64,000 nucleotides of DNA from Welwitschia mirabilis. Lineage: Eukaryota > Gnetophyta > Gnetopsida > Welwitschiales. The stretch lies in the NCBI GenBank assembly GCA_051453625.1, contig JBOZIK010000001.1, positions 73,456,634-73,520,633 on the forward strand, read 5' to 3'. This document shows, piece after piece, positions 1 through 10,761 of the stretch; positions within the stretch are counted from its first letter, which is position 1; every line of letters starts with the position of its first letter. A model generated the notes under the pieces. It was not told the origin of the DNA. It worked only from the letters and a program-made list of their open reading frames with translations, and did not search any database. The position numbers were made by a program, and so were the translations under genes.

Positions 1-2030
1 CAAATGCTTATATTCAAGTATTCAAATGCTTAAAATGTATTTTTTGAAATTTATATAGAATAAATATATGATCAACTTATAAATTGATGATGTTATATAT
101 ACATATATATAGATATAACTAAGGGCAAAATTGCATAAATATATACATACATTCACATATATATATTCCATTATCATATAATATATACTATTCATATTAT
201 GCTAGATGTACACCATAAAGATCCCTTAGACATATCCTAGAAGGACAAAATAAGTGATAAATGTTATGCGAAGACTTAAACATATCACTTCTAAATTTCT
301 TGTGTATTTTCAAATAAAATAATCCTTCTTTATATTATTTGCATATCACTGTCTGTGTGTGAATTTGAAACTGAAATTAAAATTTTATTATGTCCATAGA
401 CCCTAAAGATCTATGTATGTATGTTATTTATATGCCTCCTATTAATTTTTAGAAAATAAGTAATTTTAGAGTGCCTATTAAATATCACCAATTGTTTTCC
501 ATTATGGATGATATAAAGAAATTGCATATTCGTATATTGTTTAACTAATTAATCATGTGACAAGAAATAAATAGATAAATAATGTTAGGAAATAACATAA
601 GAGATAGGCTCAAATTCTATTATGAAGTTGAAAAGGATGGGTTCATAATCTATTTAAAGCCTAGAATAGCTAATAAAAAAATTATAAGAAAGCTTAGATA
701 AACTCTTTGTCTTTATTTTGTTCATAAAAATAATAGTGTATTTATTCACACTTCTAAATCATATTTAGTGTATTACTTCATATATGTATGATATTATTAG
801 AATTACATTAGAATATGATCCTAATTATCCTTTAAATTTCTTATAAAAAATGATTACTATGGGAAATAATTAAATATAACAGGGATATGTAAAGTTTACT
901 TTATAGCATCCATTAACAATTTTAAGTTTTCATCTTTGATTTTTTGAGGCACTTGAATAGTATTGACAAGGGATGATTAAATAGACAACATAAAAACTTA
1001 CTAAGTTAAGATGTGTAGGTTTAGTTGATGTAAGACTTCATTTGCAGGATCTTATCAAAGAATAACAATATTTTAAACAAATCAAATATTTATATGAATA
1101 TGATAATGATAATAAAATACTAAATAATAATAAAATATGATATATAAATAACAATATTACCTTCCATGATGACTTAACCCATAATTTTCAAATGTAGCAT
1201 GAATTTATTAACAAACCAACAAAGTATTGAAAATAATGGAATGAATTATTTGTTGTAGCTCTATATGTGCTTTGGCTTATCTAAAACAAACAAGTTTTCC
1301 ATTGAACATCAACATTAGTGTACATTTCTTAGCATTGGATCTTATTCTTGTGGAAACTATGGAAAACCACTTAGTTTCATTTCCCTTAACCCTTACCCCC
1401 TAATGCTATTTTGCCTCTTAAATAAAGAGAAAAAAATAACTTAAAATTATCTTAAAATAAACATAAAAAATAACATAATGTTAAGAAAATTAATAGCATT
1501 AAAAAAAAGTTTACATGAGAATGTTATGATAACTGAAATTATTCATTTTTAAAAGAAATTCAAATTTTTAAATAAAAAGAATGTAGTAGTATAAATTTAT
1601 AAAGGATACTTTATATATGTATGTTTCAAAAATATGTCTTTAACAATACTTAAATCATGAAAGATGGAGTTATGAAATAAATTTATAGTTTTGGGAAAAT
1701 GTTAATTTAATTAAGAAAGTATTAAGAAATAGAATAAAAAGATTTAAGCTTAGAATAATATAAGATATTATAATAAAGTGATGAATAAAAAGAAAAGATA
1801 ATTACAAAATATTAAAATTCTTCTTAAAGATAATTAAAAAGAATTAAAATTATTCTTACTCCATTCACATTAAAATAAATTATAAAAAAATTGATAGACA
1901 ACTTTTTATTTATTAAAAAGTATAATAAACTTGAGTCTATTCTAGCTAGGGCATGACATTGGAAGATCTAGCATAACAAAAATATATATATATGATTTAC
2001 TAACTTCTGAACATATCATTTGATTTGTTT
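1..2030. other. AT-rich intergenic DNA, no gene seen
   Basis: This stretch is very AT-rich, with frequent stop codons in all frames. I found no domain, RNA gene, terminal repeat or long tandem array. It may be retroelement DNA decayed beyond recognition, but nothing in it supports a specific call. Confidence 0.6.
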
Positions 2031-2151
2031 TTTTCCCTCTTTTTTTTTGAGAAATGGTAATTTTGTATGAGATTTTGTCTTACTAGGACCTCCCATCATA
2101 GCTTAATTCCATGGGGATTTGAACTTCCAACCATAAAGATATCAGCATACG
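2031..2151 (-). mobile_element. tRNA-type SINE copy 1
   Basis: On the minus strand this segment has a box-B-like core (GAAGTTCAAATCCCC) and, about 25 bases upstream, an A-box-like GTATGCTGAT. It ends in an A-rich tail, read on the plus strand as the T-runs near 2,030-2,050. The same order of motifs, with the shared downstream core CTCATACAAA, recurs on the plus strand at about 54,718-54,835. Two dispersed copies with tRNA-like promoter boxes and A-rich tails are typical of plant SINEs. It directly abuts the T-run at 2,152. Boundaries are approximate and the family is not named. Confidence 0.55.
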
Positions 2152-2439
2152 TTTTTTTTTTTAAAACAAAAATAACTAAAACTTAAATTAGTAAGAAGTA
2201 TTTAGAGATAAAGCGGTAGAAGAACCCCCTAGTGAGGAATTACAAAAAAAAGGAACTATGACATAACTAGGTCATAAAACAAACTTGTAGGTGATGATGA
2301 AATTAGTACAAAAGGAATTAACTGCAAAATTAGGGGGAAAGCACCCTTGCCCTATGACTGATACTATTAAAGAGAGAACAAGAAATATTGAGATGACTCT
2401 AAAAAAATGATAGATTAATATTTCTTCTATCTCGAACAT

Positions 2440-3085
2440 AAGTCATTGTGATGGTGTTGGAGTAGGAACCTATTCATTTTGTCTACCAAGACCTCAAAGG
2501 CTTGGTTCATTTCTTTAAACTCTTCTGCTTCTGCTTTATTCTTGTCAAGATGAAGTCTTAATGCCTTCTTTTAAAAGTTTGTTTTGATCATGCTCAGTGA
2601 TGCTCTGTGAGTGATATCAACAATATTATAAAGCGATATTTTTTCATCCCTTGAATTATGGCATACATGACCTTTCTTTTTATTTGTTTCATATTAATGT
2701 CTTCATGAATGGTCTGATGTTCTTTCTTTGTATTGGAGTTCATCTAGTTTTATGGCTTTATCTCCTCATTTAACTTGGAAATTTCTATCTTCTTAGAAGG
2801 ATTTTTCTCTAGAGAATATTTAGTCTGACACTGCTTAGGGAGGACCTACTCCACCTCCTGCTCTGTGGGTTTATGATCTTCTTTAGGGGGTAAAATTGAC
2901 TCTTTCTATTTGTGTTCTTCCTATGTTAGGGGCGGAGATGCTTCTCTTATTTCTTTTCTCTTCTCAAGGACTTTTGGTATTCTTGGTTTTTTCTTCTTTT
3001 TCCAACTTGGTTGTTGGGCTTCTTCTATTGTCCTATGTCTTGGAGGAGGGAAAGGAGACTTTCTTCTCATCCTAGAATCTCTCAT
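2440..3085 (-). pseudogene. J-domain (DnaJ-like) ORF relic
   Basis: Read on the minus strand from an ATG at 3,085-3,083 (MRDSRMRRKSPFPPPRH), this is a basic, lysine-rich low-complexity region of about 140 codons. After one apparent frameshift in an A-run near 2,645 comes a J-domain. Helix II and the loop read IKTNF*KKALRLHLDKN at about 2,600-2,545. Helix III and onward reads EFKEMNQAFEVLVDKMNR at about 2,527-2,474, preceded by LYNIVDITHRASLSM. J-domains carry an invariant HPD tripeptide that stimulates Hsp70; here it is HLD, a single C-to-T change, and a stop interrupts helix II. A poly(A)-like run follows at 2,162-2,152. It could be a processed pseudogene of a J-protein, or host sequence carried by the LINE. 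The J-domain itself is clear; the gene identity is not. Confidence 0.65.
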
Positions 3086-6000
3086 GGCTCTTTAAATCAC
3101 CATTATAAGGGTAGAGTATCAAGCAGTATCTTTTCTTCTTAAATCTTAAATAAAAAAGTAAGGAAGGTTGATGCAGTGCCTTTGGTTAAGGGCCTTAAGG
3201 AAAACAAAATGTAGCTTGGTGAGCTTTAAGCAATAACCTAACTAAATAAAGTTTCTATGAACTAACTCGACCCCCATGCCCCGGGGGAAAGAGGGGGGAT
3301 GATGAAGTGCTTTCTTGCTGATGTAACCACTTGAAAGTTTTGGATGCCACTCGGGAATGAGTGGAAGGCCTTCGTTTACCCTCTATAATCAAGGAAAATC
3401 CTCTTTCCTTCTACTAGAACTTCTAATAGACAAACTAACAATTCCTCAATAACTTCAATTAAAATTCTTCTAAATGTAGGTTTGTTTGCTCTTCAAATTT
3501 ATAAAATAAGGTGATATCAAAATCCAACTTCCCCTTTAGGTTGTGCAGTAAGATTTTCTATCCCAATGCCTACACCTTATTCCATAGCTCCAGATAGCCC
3601 TCAAAGAGGCTTGGATTTATTAGCTCATATGTCGGAGTAACCCCTATTACTACCCAAATTTGTAAGTAATATCATTAAATCCTTTTAGCTGTATTAATAG
3701 GAAAGGGGAGAGGGATGTTATTAAAAATTATGTCATTATGGGTATACCAAATTTGCCAAAATATTAGGTGAATCTCATTCAACTACCATCTTGTAGTCTC
3801 CTGTCTTACCATGTAATAACTCATCATCAATTCTATTAAGTTTTTACTCCATTTACATTCATGAAAGAGATGGTGATTATCTTCCTAATATGATTGGCAG
3901 ATTAGGCATGTAGAGGAAACTTGCATGCCACATTTGATGAGTTGGTCTCTTATTAAGAGTTTTTTATTGTCGTTAAGCAATAGGGATTTGCCCCTGTAAG
4001 AATCTTTTCTTTACTTCATCTTTACCATATTGCTTGATTCAGATAGATTTTGTTGTGTCTTCATTAGCCATACCTAAATCGATCAATTCCCTTCTAGCTT
4101 TTGAAGGTAAGAATCTCCTTCAATTATAGTCCATGATGGGTATTTATCATTAATTAGTTCACTTCAAGGTTTCTCTCTAATAAGTAATCTCTTGATAATT
4201 TTGTGAGCTTCCATGAGTAAGTAGCCTGCATTTCTAGGTCAAGTAACAAGGTTTTATTTACAAAGGTAAATGCAACTTTTATCCTTATCTCTAAAATAGA
4301 TGCACTTTTTTAGCATGCTATTGATTCTTTTGGTTATGAACTTTTGGGAGTGAGGGAGACGAGGGAAATAACAAAGGCTATATATCTAAATAAAGCAATT
4401 AGGTAGGCATTTGCTAAGATGATCTTCACTTTTGAGAAAAGAAATTTATTTAACCAAGTGTTGCATTTCCTCTGAATATTCTCTAGAATAAAGCTCTAAG
4501 TATTAGTTTTTAAGAGGAACCCTTACATATATGTCCTGTAAATCTCCCAATTTGGCTTCTAAGATTTTGATGATATCACTTCTCCTCCTAATGCTTTTGT
4601 TTATAATGTGTATTCTAGACTTGAGTCTCACTTGAGTCTCATGGATTTAAAAAAAAGGTTCATAGTGTTTTTCATGGCTCTTGCTTGTTCACAGGAGGCT
4701 TGAGTCATAATAATAATATCATCTATGTAGTGATTATTGATAAATACTTAGCTTCTTATTTTATCCCTAAGACTCCATTTCTCTTAAGCATTTACTACAA
4801 AACGTTCATGATGAATAGAAGAAGATAGGGAGATAATGGATCCCCCTGCGTTAGTTTGCATCCTACAAAGAACAATTCTGATATACTGTTACTTATCTCT
4901 ACACTAAATTTAGTTGAAGCTTGCATGTCTAGCTAAAGATTAGTGATGTCAGAGTTGAATCCAGTTTTTCTTAGGATACTTCCCAAGGCTTTCCAGCTTA
5001 CAGAATCATAGGATTTTGCTATGTCTAGTTTAGTAAGAAGTAAAGAAAATTTATTTTTCTTGACTGAATGAATGATTTTGTGAGTTAAAAGGATTTGGTT
5101 CTAAAAGTACCCAAATTGGATGAAGCCAACTTGATTCTTGGAGATAGCCTTATGAAGCAGGGGTGACATAATCTACTAATATCTTTGTAAAGATCTTATA
5201 AAGAACATTGTAGATACCTAAGGGTCTGTAATCATCTAGTTTGTTGGCATCTCATTTCTTTGGGATGAAGACTACCCAAGTCCTATTCATCTTGACTAGA
5301 ATGGAGATGAAGATGTCTTGCATGACATCGTGAAGGTAATCCCCTTTGAGGGAGAAATATGCCTTGAATAATTCTACCAACCACCTCTCCAGCCTAAGGG
5401 TTATATTGTTCTTCATGGATTAAATTACTTCTTATACTTCCTCTTTGCTGCTTGGCTTATTTAGACTTACATTATACTTATGAGAATTTTTTTAATCTAT
5501 CTAAATAAGCTCAATAACGATATCCTCCCATTCATAAGTGTTCTTAAGATAGGTCTACATTTTTATAGTGACAGCCTCTTCATCTTTAAGTACTTGTTTT
5601 ATGATTATAAGCTTCTTGATTTTATTGTCTATTTTATGTTGATTAGCCTATTGAAAGAAGAATTTAGTATGCTTGTTCCCTTATTTTAGCCACTTGATTT
5701 TGAACCTCTCCCTCCAGTAATGCTCTTCATCAAAAGTTATTTCCTATAATTCTAGGAGGCATTTGTACTCCTTGATCAAGACCATCCTAGTCTATCCCAT
5801 GTTCTCACTCTATTTAAATCTCCTATAACTCTTGCTCCAACTCCCTCTTAGATTTAGACCTTTTTTTGTCCTTCTGTCTTTAGCCCTGAAGATGAGTTTT
5901 AAAGGTGTTTAGGTCCCTGTATAGAAAGTATTATTATCTTAATTCTAAATTATTTTTACTACACTCCTAGCTTCCTCCCTCATAAGCCAGTATCTCTCCA

Positions 6001-6999
6001 TCCTAAAGGAGGATTTAAGGGACGTTATCATACCAATTCTAAATTTGATTGGTCTATGATCTTAAGCTATTTTATTTAAGCCCTAAACCTTAATAGTAAT
6101 CTTAATTATTTATTTTCTTATTGAGATCTTATTGATTTTGGACATAATTTGGTTACCTCCTGTTCTTCTATTGGAACATGTGAATTTGCATCCTATAATT
6201 GGGATATGCAAAAGGTTTCCTTTTACCATGAGGCCTCTAAGAATCTCAACTCCCTTGATCTTCCATTTTTAGCCTTATATTTTTTTCCCATATGTGAAGG
6301 CATTAGTTAAAATCATCAAAGACTATCCATTTAGCTTCATTTATGTCTAAGATTTTTAATTCATTTAGCATTAAGGCTTTATTTATATTGTTCTGTAGGT
6401 TGAACACATTTGTGATGATCCATCCTTCCTCTTAAAGTAGATCATTAGATGGTGTCTAGTGCTATGAATTAATTCTGCCTCCTTTTTATTAGGGTTATAA
6501 TTTTCCCTAAATTTCCTTCTGTTGAGATGAATTTGTTCTAGTGCTATTAAAAATTACTTAATTTCATGTTATGATGCATCTTCATCTCTTATAAATAGAC
6601 TAAATTTATGTTGTATTTACTAATTAAATCTCTTAGAGTTGTTTTTTTGTAAAGAGACCCTAAACCGCTATAATTCTAGGTGAGGCACTCCAACAAGTCT
6701 ATTTTCGGGGTGCCCCTTGATCTTTTTTCAAAGTGTCCTCTATTGTTGCTTGGGAACTATTTACCAAATTTTTTGTCACTTTTCTGTCTCTTAGCACTTT
6801 ATTGCTAGGCCTTACTTTTATGTGGGTTTCAATATTACTTGGCTTATCTTTATTTATTTGTTTCTCAGATTGGAAAAGATCTCCCTGCTCTTCTAATAGG
6901 TGTTGGAATGGGTTGTGTTCATATTTTTTTTATTCTTTCTTTTCTTTAGGATATACAATTGTATTCTTTGACTGTATTTACCTTTTTCTATATGTGCTA

Positions 7000-8800
7000 G
7001 CAATCACTTTTGTTGTGCCCTAATTTTCTATAAAAAGAGCATGTTTCTTTTTGTTTGTCCTCAATCTCTATTTGTCTCTTCCTACATTCTTCCATTTCAT
7101 GGCATTTTTCCTTATAGTGTATGCATTTTTTTCCTATCCTAATACATTTTTGTAGTGCATGTCTAGTCTTTTTACATATTTCACATGTTATTGAGAGGTT
7201 CTCCTAGGTGACGTCTAGTTCATATTCTCTTAATTTGGACCTAAATTTGATAGATTGTATCTCCTTTATTTCTTTAAGTCTGATCAAGACACAAAATCTC
7301 GCTAGGAATAGTCTAGTTTGCTTAATGGTGATTCTGTTTAATTTAATTAATTCTTTGAATTAAGAGATGGTTTTTTTTAGAAGATCCTCATCCTAAAACT
7401 TGAGGGGGAATCTATATATTTAAATCCAAATAGGTAATTTATTAAATAGATGCGGGTCTACGTACATCCCAAGAGTCCATTTAGCTAGGCTAGGCCTCTT
7501 ATTCCAAAGAACCATGGACCTCTAGTAATAACCTTGTCTTTAACTTATTTGTTATTTAACTGAAAAGGTATCAGATCTTCTAGCNNNNNNNNNNNNNNNN
7601 NNNNNNNNNNNNNNNNNNNNNNNNNNNNNNNNNNNNNNNNNNNNNNNNNNNNNNNNNNNNNNNNNNNNNNNNNNNNNNNNNNNNNNNNNNNNNNNNNNNN
7701 NNNNNNNNNNNNNNNNNNNNNNNNNNNNNNNNNNNNNNNNNNNNNNNNNNNNNNNNNNNNNNNNNNNNNNNNNNNNNNNNNNNNNNNNNNNNNNNNNNNN
7801 NNNNNNNNNNNNNNNNNNNNNNNNNNNNNNNNNNNNNNNNNNNNNNNNNNNNNNNNNNNNNNNNNNNNNNNNNNNNNNNNNNNNNNNNNNNNNNNNNNNN
7901 NNNNNNNNNNNNNNNNNNNNNNNNNNNNNNNNNNNNNNNNNNNNNNNNNNNNNNNNNNNNNNNNNNNNNNNNNNNNNNNNNNNNNNNNNNNNNNNNNNNN
8001 NNNNNNNNNNNNNNNNNNNNNNNNNNNNNNNNNNNNNNNNNNNNNNNNNNNNNNNNNNNNNNNNNNNNNNNNNNNNNNNNNNNNNNNNNNNNNNNNNNNN
8101 NNNNNNNNNNNNNNNNNNNNNNNNNNNNNNNNNNNNNNNNNNNNNNNNNNNNNNNNNNNNNNNNNNNNNNNNNNNNNNNNNNNNNNNNNNNNNNNNNNNN
8201 NNNNNNNNNNNNNNNNNNNNNNNNNNNNNNNNNNNNNNNNNNNNNNNNNNNNNNNNNNNNNNNNNNNNNNNNNNNNNNNNNNNNNNNNNNNNNNNNNNNN
8301 NNNNNNNNNNNNNNNNNAACCATGGACCTCTAGTAATAACCTTGTCTTTAACTTATTTGTTATTGAACTGAAAAGGTATCAGATCTTCTAGCATGATAAT
8401 AATATACACTTTACTTACCACTATCCACTTAGTTGTTACCCATTCCCTGATGAGGTTCAGTCTAGGACTAAGGCCTGACAAAACAAACTTGCCTCTCAAA
8501 CTATATTAGAATCTCTTCTCTATTTCTAAACATGCATCTTTATTTATATTTAAAACAAGGGTTTTCCCTTTTTTAGAGAACTACATCTTTTTCATTTTGA
8601 AGGTCTAAAGCTCTACCCTTAAGAGACTACTTTGAAGTAACTTTAATGCAAGAAAAATTACTGTAACTTTCCTTGTTTAAATGCCTAAAAACTGGCTGAA
8701 ACTACCCCACTAAATGCTGCAACCTCGAATTGAAACCGCCTCCTCCACTCCTTGGTCTTACCTTGAGGATACCATCCCTTGAAAATACCCATCACCATAC
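7000..8800 (-). pseudogene. LINE 1 gag-like ORF (DUF4283 plus zinc knuckle)
   Basis: From an ATG near 8,798 the minus strand reads a basic start, then the DUF4283 pattern: SLRGKFVLSGLSPRLNLIRE near 8,490, then TRGPWF and the FGIRGLA-type segment. A zinc-knuckle-like CEIC...H...C follows near 7,170. This is the RNA-binding ORF1 product of plant L1 LINEs. The reading crosses the N-gap at 7,585-8,317, whose two edges carry the same 75 bases. The domain is therefore continuous if the gap is removed. Several stops make it non-functional. Confidence 0.7.
7585..8317. other. 733-base N-gap with duplicated flanks
   Basis: The 75 bases before the gap (7,510-7,584) and the 75 bases after it (8,318-8,392) match with a single mismatch. 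Adjacent contigs therefore overlap, and the gap is probably an assembly artefact rather than missing sequence. Confidence 0.85.
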
Positions 8801-8850
8801 ATTATTAACTAAATAAACTAGGGGCCTTTCCTAGCATTTAAAATTTTAAT

Positions 8851-10635
8851 CCAAATATTTGATTCTTTTTCCTTTTTCCTTCTCCACCTATAACCATGAA
8901 ACTAGTCTTAAATTATCTTCATCTAGCTTAATATTATATACTACTCTTTGCTTTTATTAACTTTTGAATTATTAATAGTCCAAACTTTATCTGAATATAG
9001 GAAAATAAGATCTTTCCATGTATTGCACATTCCTTTAAATTATAATCCTATGAAAACATTAGTGACCATGACTTGATTTAATGGAAAAGAAAAGTAATTT
9101 CTCATGATGGTTTTATCTTATGCCAAAATATAATAATGATATCATAATATACAAATAAACTAGTTAGTGTTAATTCATATTTATTACACAATGGACATAT
9201 AAGATGTAATTTAGTATAAATTTTAGACATATGCAATCTTAACGAACAAGTTCAAATATGTTGTTCCATAATAAATAAAATTTATCCTTCTAAATTAAGT
9301 AAAAATTATTAGTAACTTCTTTCACTTTAAAATGCTTCTTTCTTCATATTAATTTGCCATTTCTTTTACTCATAATCTCTCTAAACATGATATAGCTCTT
9401 TGTATAGGTAAAGGTTAATAATATGGGGTTCTTTGAAGAAATCAACATCACCATATGGATATTCCAATTTTATAACTTTAATCCATGATTTAGATGTAAT
9501 TAATAATTTTCATATTAGTTCCCCTACTAATGCATAATTGATTTCCAATAAGTAACCTCAAATGTTTAATCTCCTTACTTTTATAAAACTGTCTCTCAAC
9601 TCATATTAATCCTCTTTTACTTATAGTTCTCATAGGAAGTCTTTTTCCATCTTTCCTAAATGATTAATAATAGACTTATGTGATCCATAAAATTGCATAA
9701 CGTATAATGGCAAAACTAGAGCATCTCTCCCCATAACTACATGTTTATTTGCTAACCTTATAATTTTTCATTTATCTTAAAACCTCGTCCCATAGAGTTT
9801 TAGTCAATTTTCCTATTTTCATTGATAATATTCTTAAACTTGACTAGGGAATAAAACTAAAAAAATAAAATTCTCATATAATTCTAATAAGAATGTTTAC
9901 CTTTATTACATATTATACATAAATCGCCACTTCTTTCTTACGTCTATCTTCTATGGTATCATATTACTTTCATTACATTAACCACCTTAGATCTTATGTT
10001 CTTAGCACTAAAATAATTTAACACCATCTTGAGCAAATGAAATTGAAAGAATTTAATAAGATACTNNNNNNNNNNTATCAGGATTTAGTGAATTTAATGG
10101 ATGTCGTAAGAAGGATAAGATGTGAAGAAAATAGTTTTTGAGGTAAACATAAACATATTATATTTTTAATTATTTTCTTATTGAAAAATCAAATATTATA
10201 TTTGATGTTACCGTTTGCAATTATTGCTTACAAAATTAATTAACTGCTTTAAGTATTTATTCTCATAACTTTTTTAAATCTCATTTTACTAAGGGTATTA
10301 TATCATGTAATAACTTAATCAAAGCTTTAGATATTATAATTTAATAAACATCATATAAATTAAAAAAATTCCTTCCACAAGGTTGAATCTTGATAATGTG
10401 TATTATTACTATGCCTAGATGGATAGGCCCTTTTAATGCTTGAAAATATAGGTACCCTAGTAAAGATTCATGATGTTTAGTCATACCTCTTAATATAAGT
10501 ACATTACTTAGGTATATATTACTACCTATATCTAGTTATATTATGTATTTAGTTTATAAAATATGATACATTTGTATATTATTTGTTACAAATTCACTTT
10601 TTAATACTTCTTAGTGAATAATGTAATAATAATAA
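8851..10635. other. AT-rich DNA with a possible retroelement zinc-knuckle remnant
   Basis: Minus strand at about 9,930-9,870 reads CIICNKGKHSY*NY, close to a CCHC zinc knuckle (C-x2-C-x4-H-x4-C) with the last cysteine replaced by tyrosine. The surrounding minus-strand frames look weakly coding, but I cannot assign a family. A 10-base N-gap is at 10,066-10,075. The rest is AT-rich with no supported feature. Confidence 0.35.
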
Positions 10636-10749
10636 TGTAGGCGAATTATCACATTACAAAGAATCAGGAATAGTATGGCTATTTAAAGGGATGAAAAACC
10701 ACTAGTAAATAGACATACTATTATATAAATAATTAATTACATGATAATA
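10636..10749 (-). repeat. 3' LTR of the copia element
   Basis: 114-bp copy matching 14,974-15,087. In element orientation it starts with a decayed TG (TATTATCATG) and ends ...CCTACA. The AATAA target copy lies outside it at 10,631-10,635. Most differences from the other LTR are transitions. Confidence 0.85.
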
Positions 10750-10761
10750 CTCCCCTCCTTA
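10750..10761 (-). other. Polypurine tract (PPT) of the copia element
   Basis: Minus strand reads TAAGGAGGGGAG directly upstream of the 3' LTR. This is the expected place and composition for the primer of plus-strand DNA synthesis. Confidence 0.75.

Larger units (their letters stand above)
2152..8850 (-). mobile_element. LINE 1: degenerate L1-type non-LTR retrotransposon
   Basis: Minus-strand relic with plant L1 domain order. A DUF4283-type gag lies at about 8,800-7,000, ending in a zinc-knuckle-like CEICKKTRHALQKC near 7,170. The endonuclease starts near 6,690 with a WNCRGLG-like WNYSGLG, and a degraded GDFN-type motif (WIVFDDFN) lies near 6,330. Reverse transcriptase motifs follow: TKLDIAKSYDSVSWKALG at 5,040-4,981, QGDPLSPYLLLFIMN near 4,840 and YIDDIIIM near 4,720. 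A zf-RVT-like zinc site (CLIC followed by HHLFHEC) is near 3,900. Many frameshifts and stops are present, so it is inactive. An 11-T run at 2,152-2,162 looks like the poly(A) tail of the minus-strand transcript. A J-domain ORF lies between the zf-RVT region and that tail and is listed separately. Confidence 0.85.

Noticed and set aside
2910-3095. 61-codon plus-strand ORF
   Set aside because: Shadow of the lysine-rich minus-strand J-domain ORF.
7580-8323. Long open frames across N runs (also at 17,504-18,182 and 23,886-24,606)
   Set aside because: They consist of gap characters.
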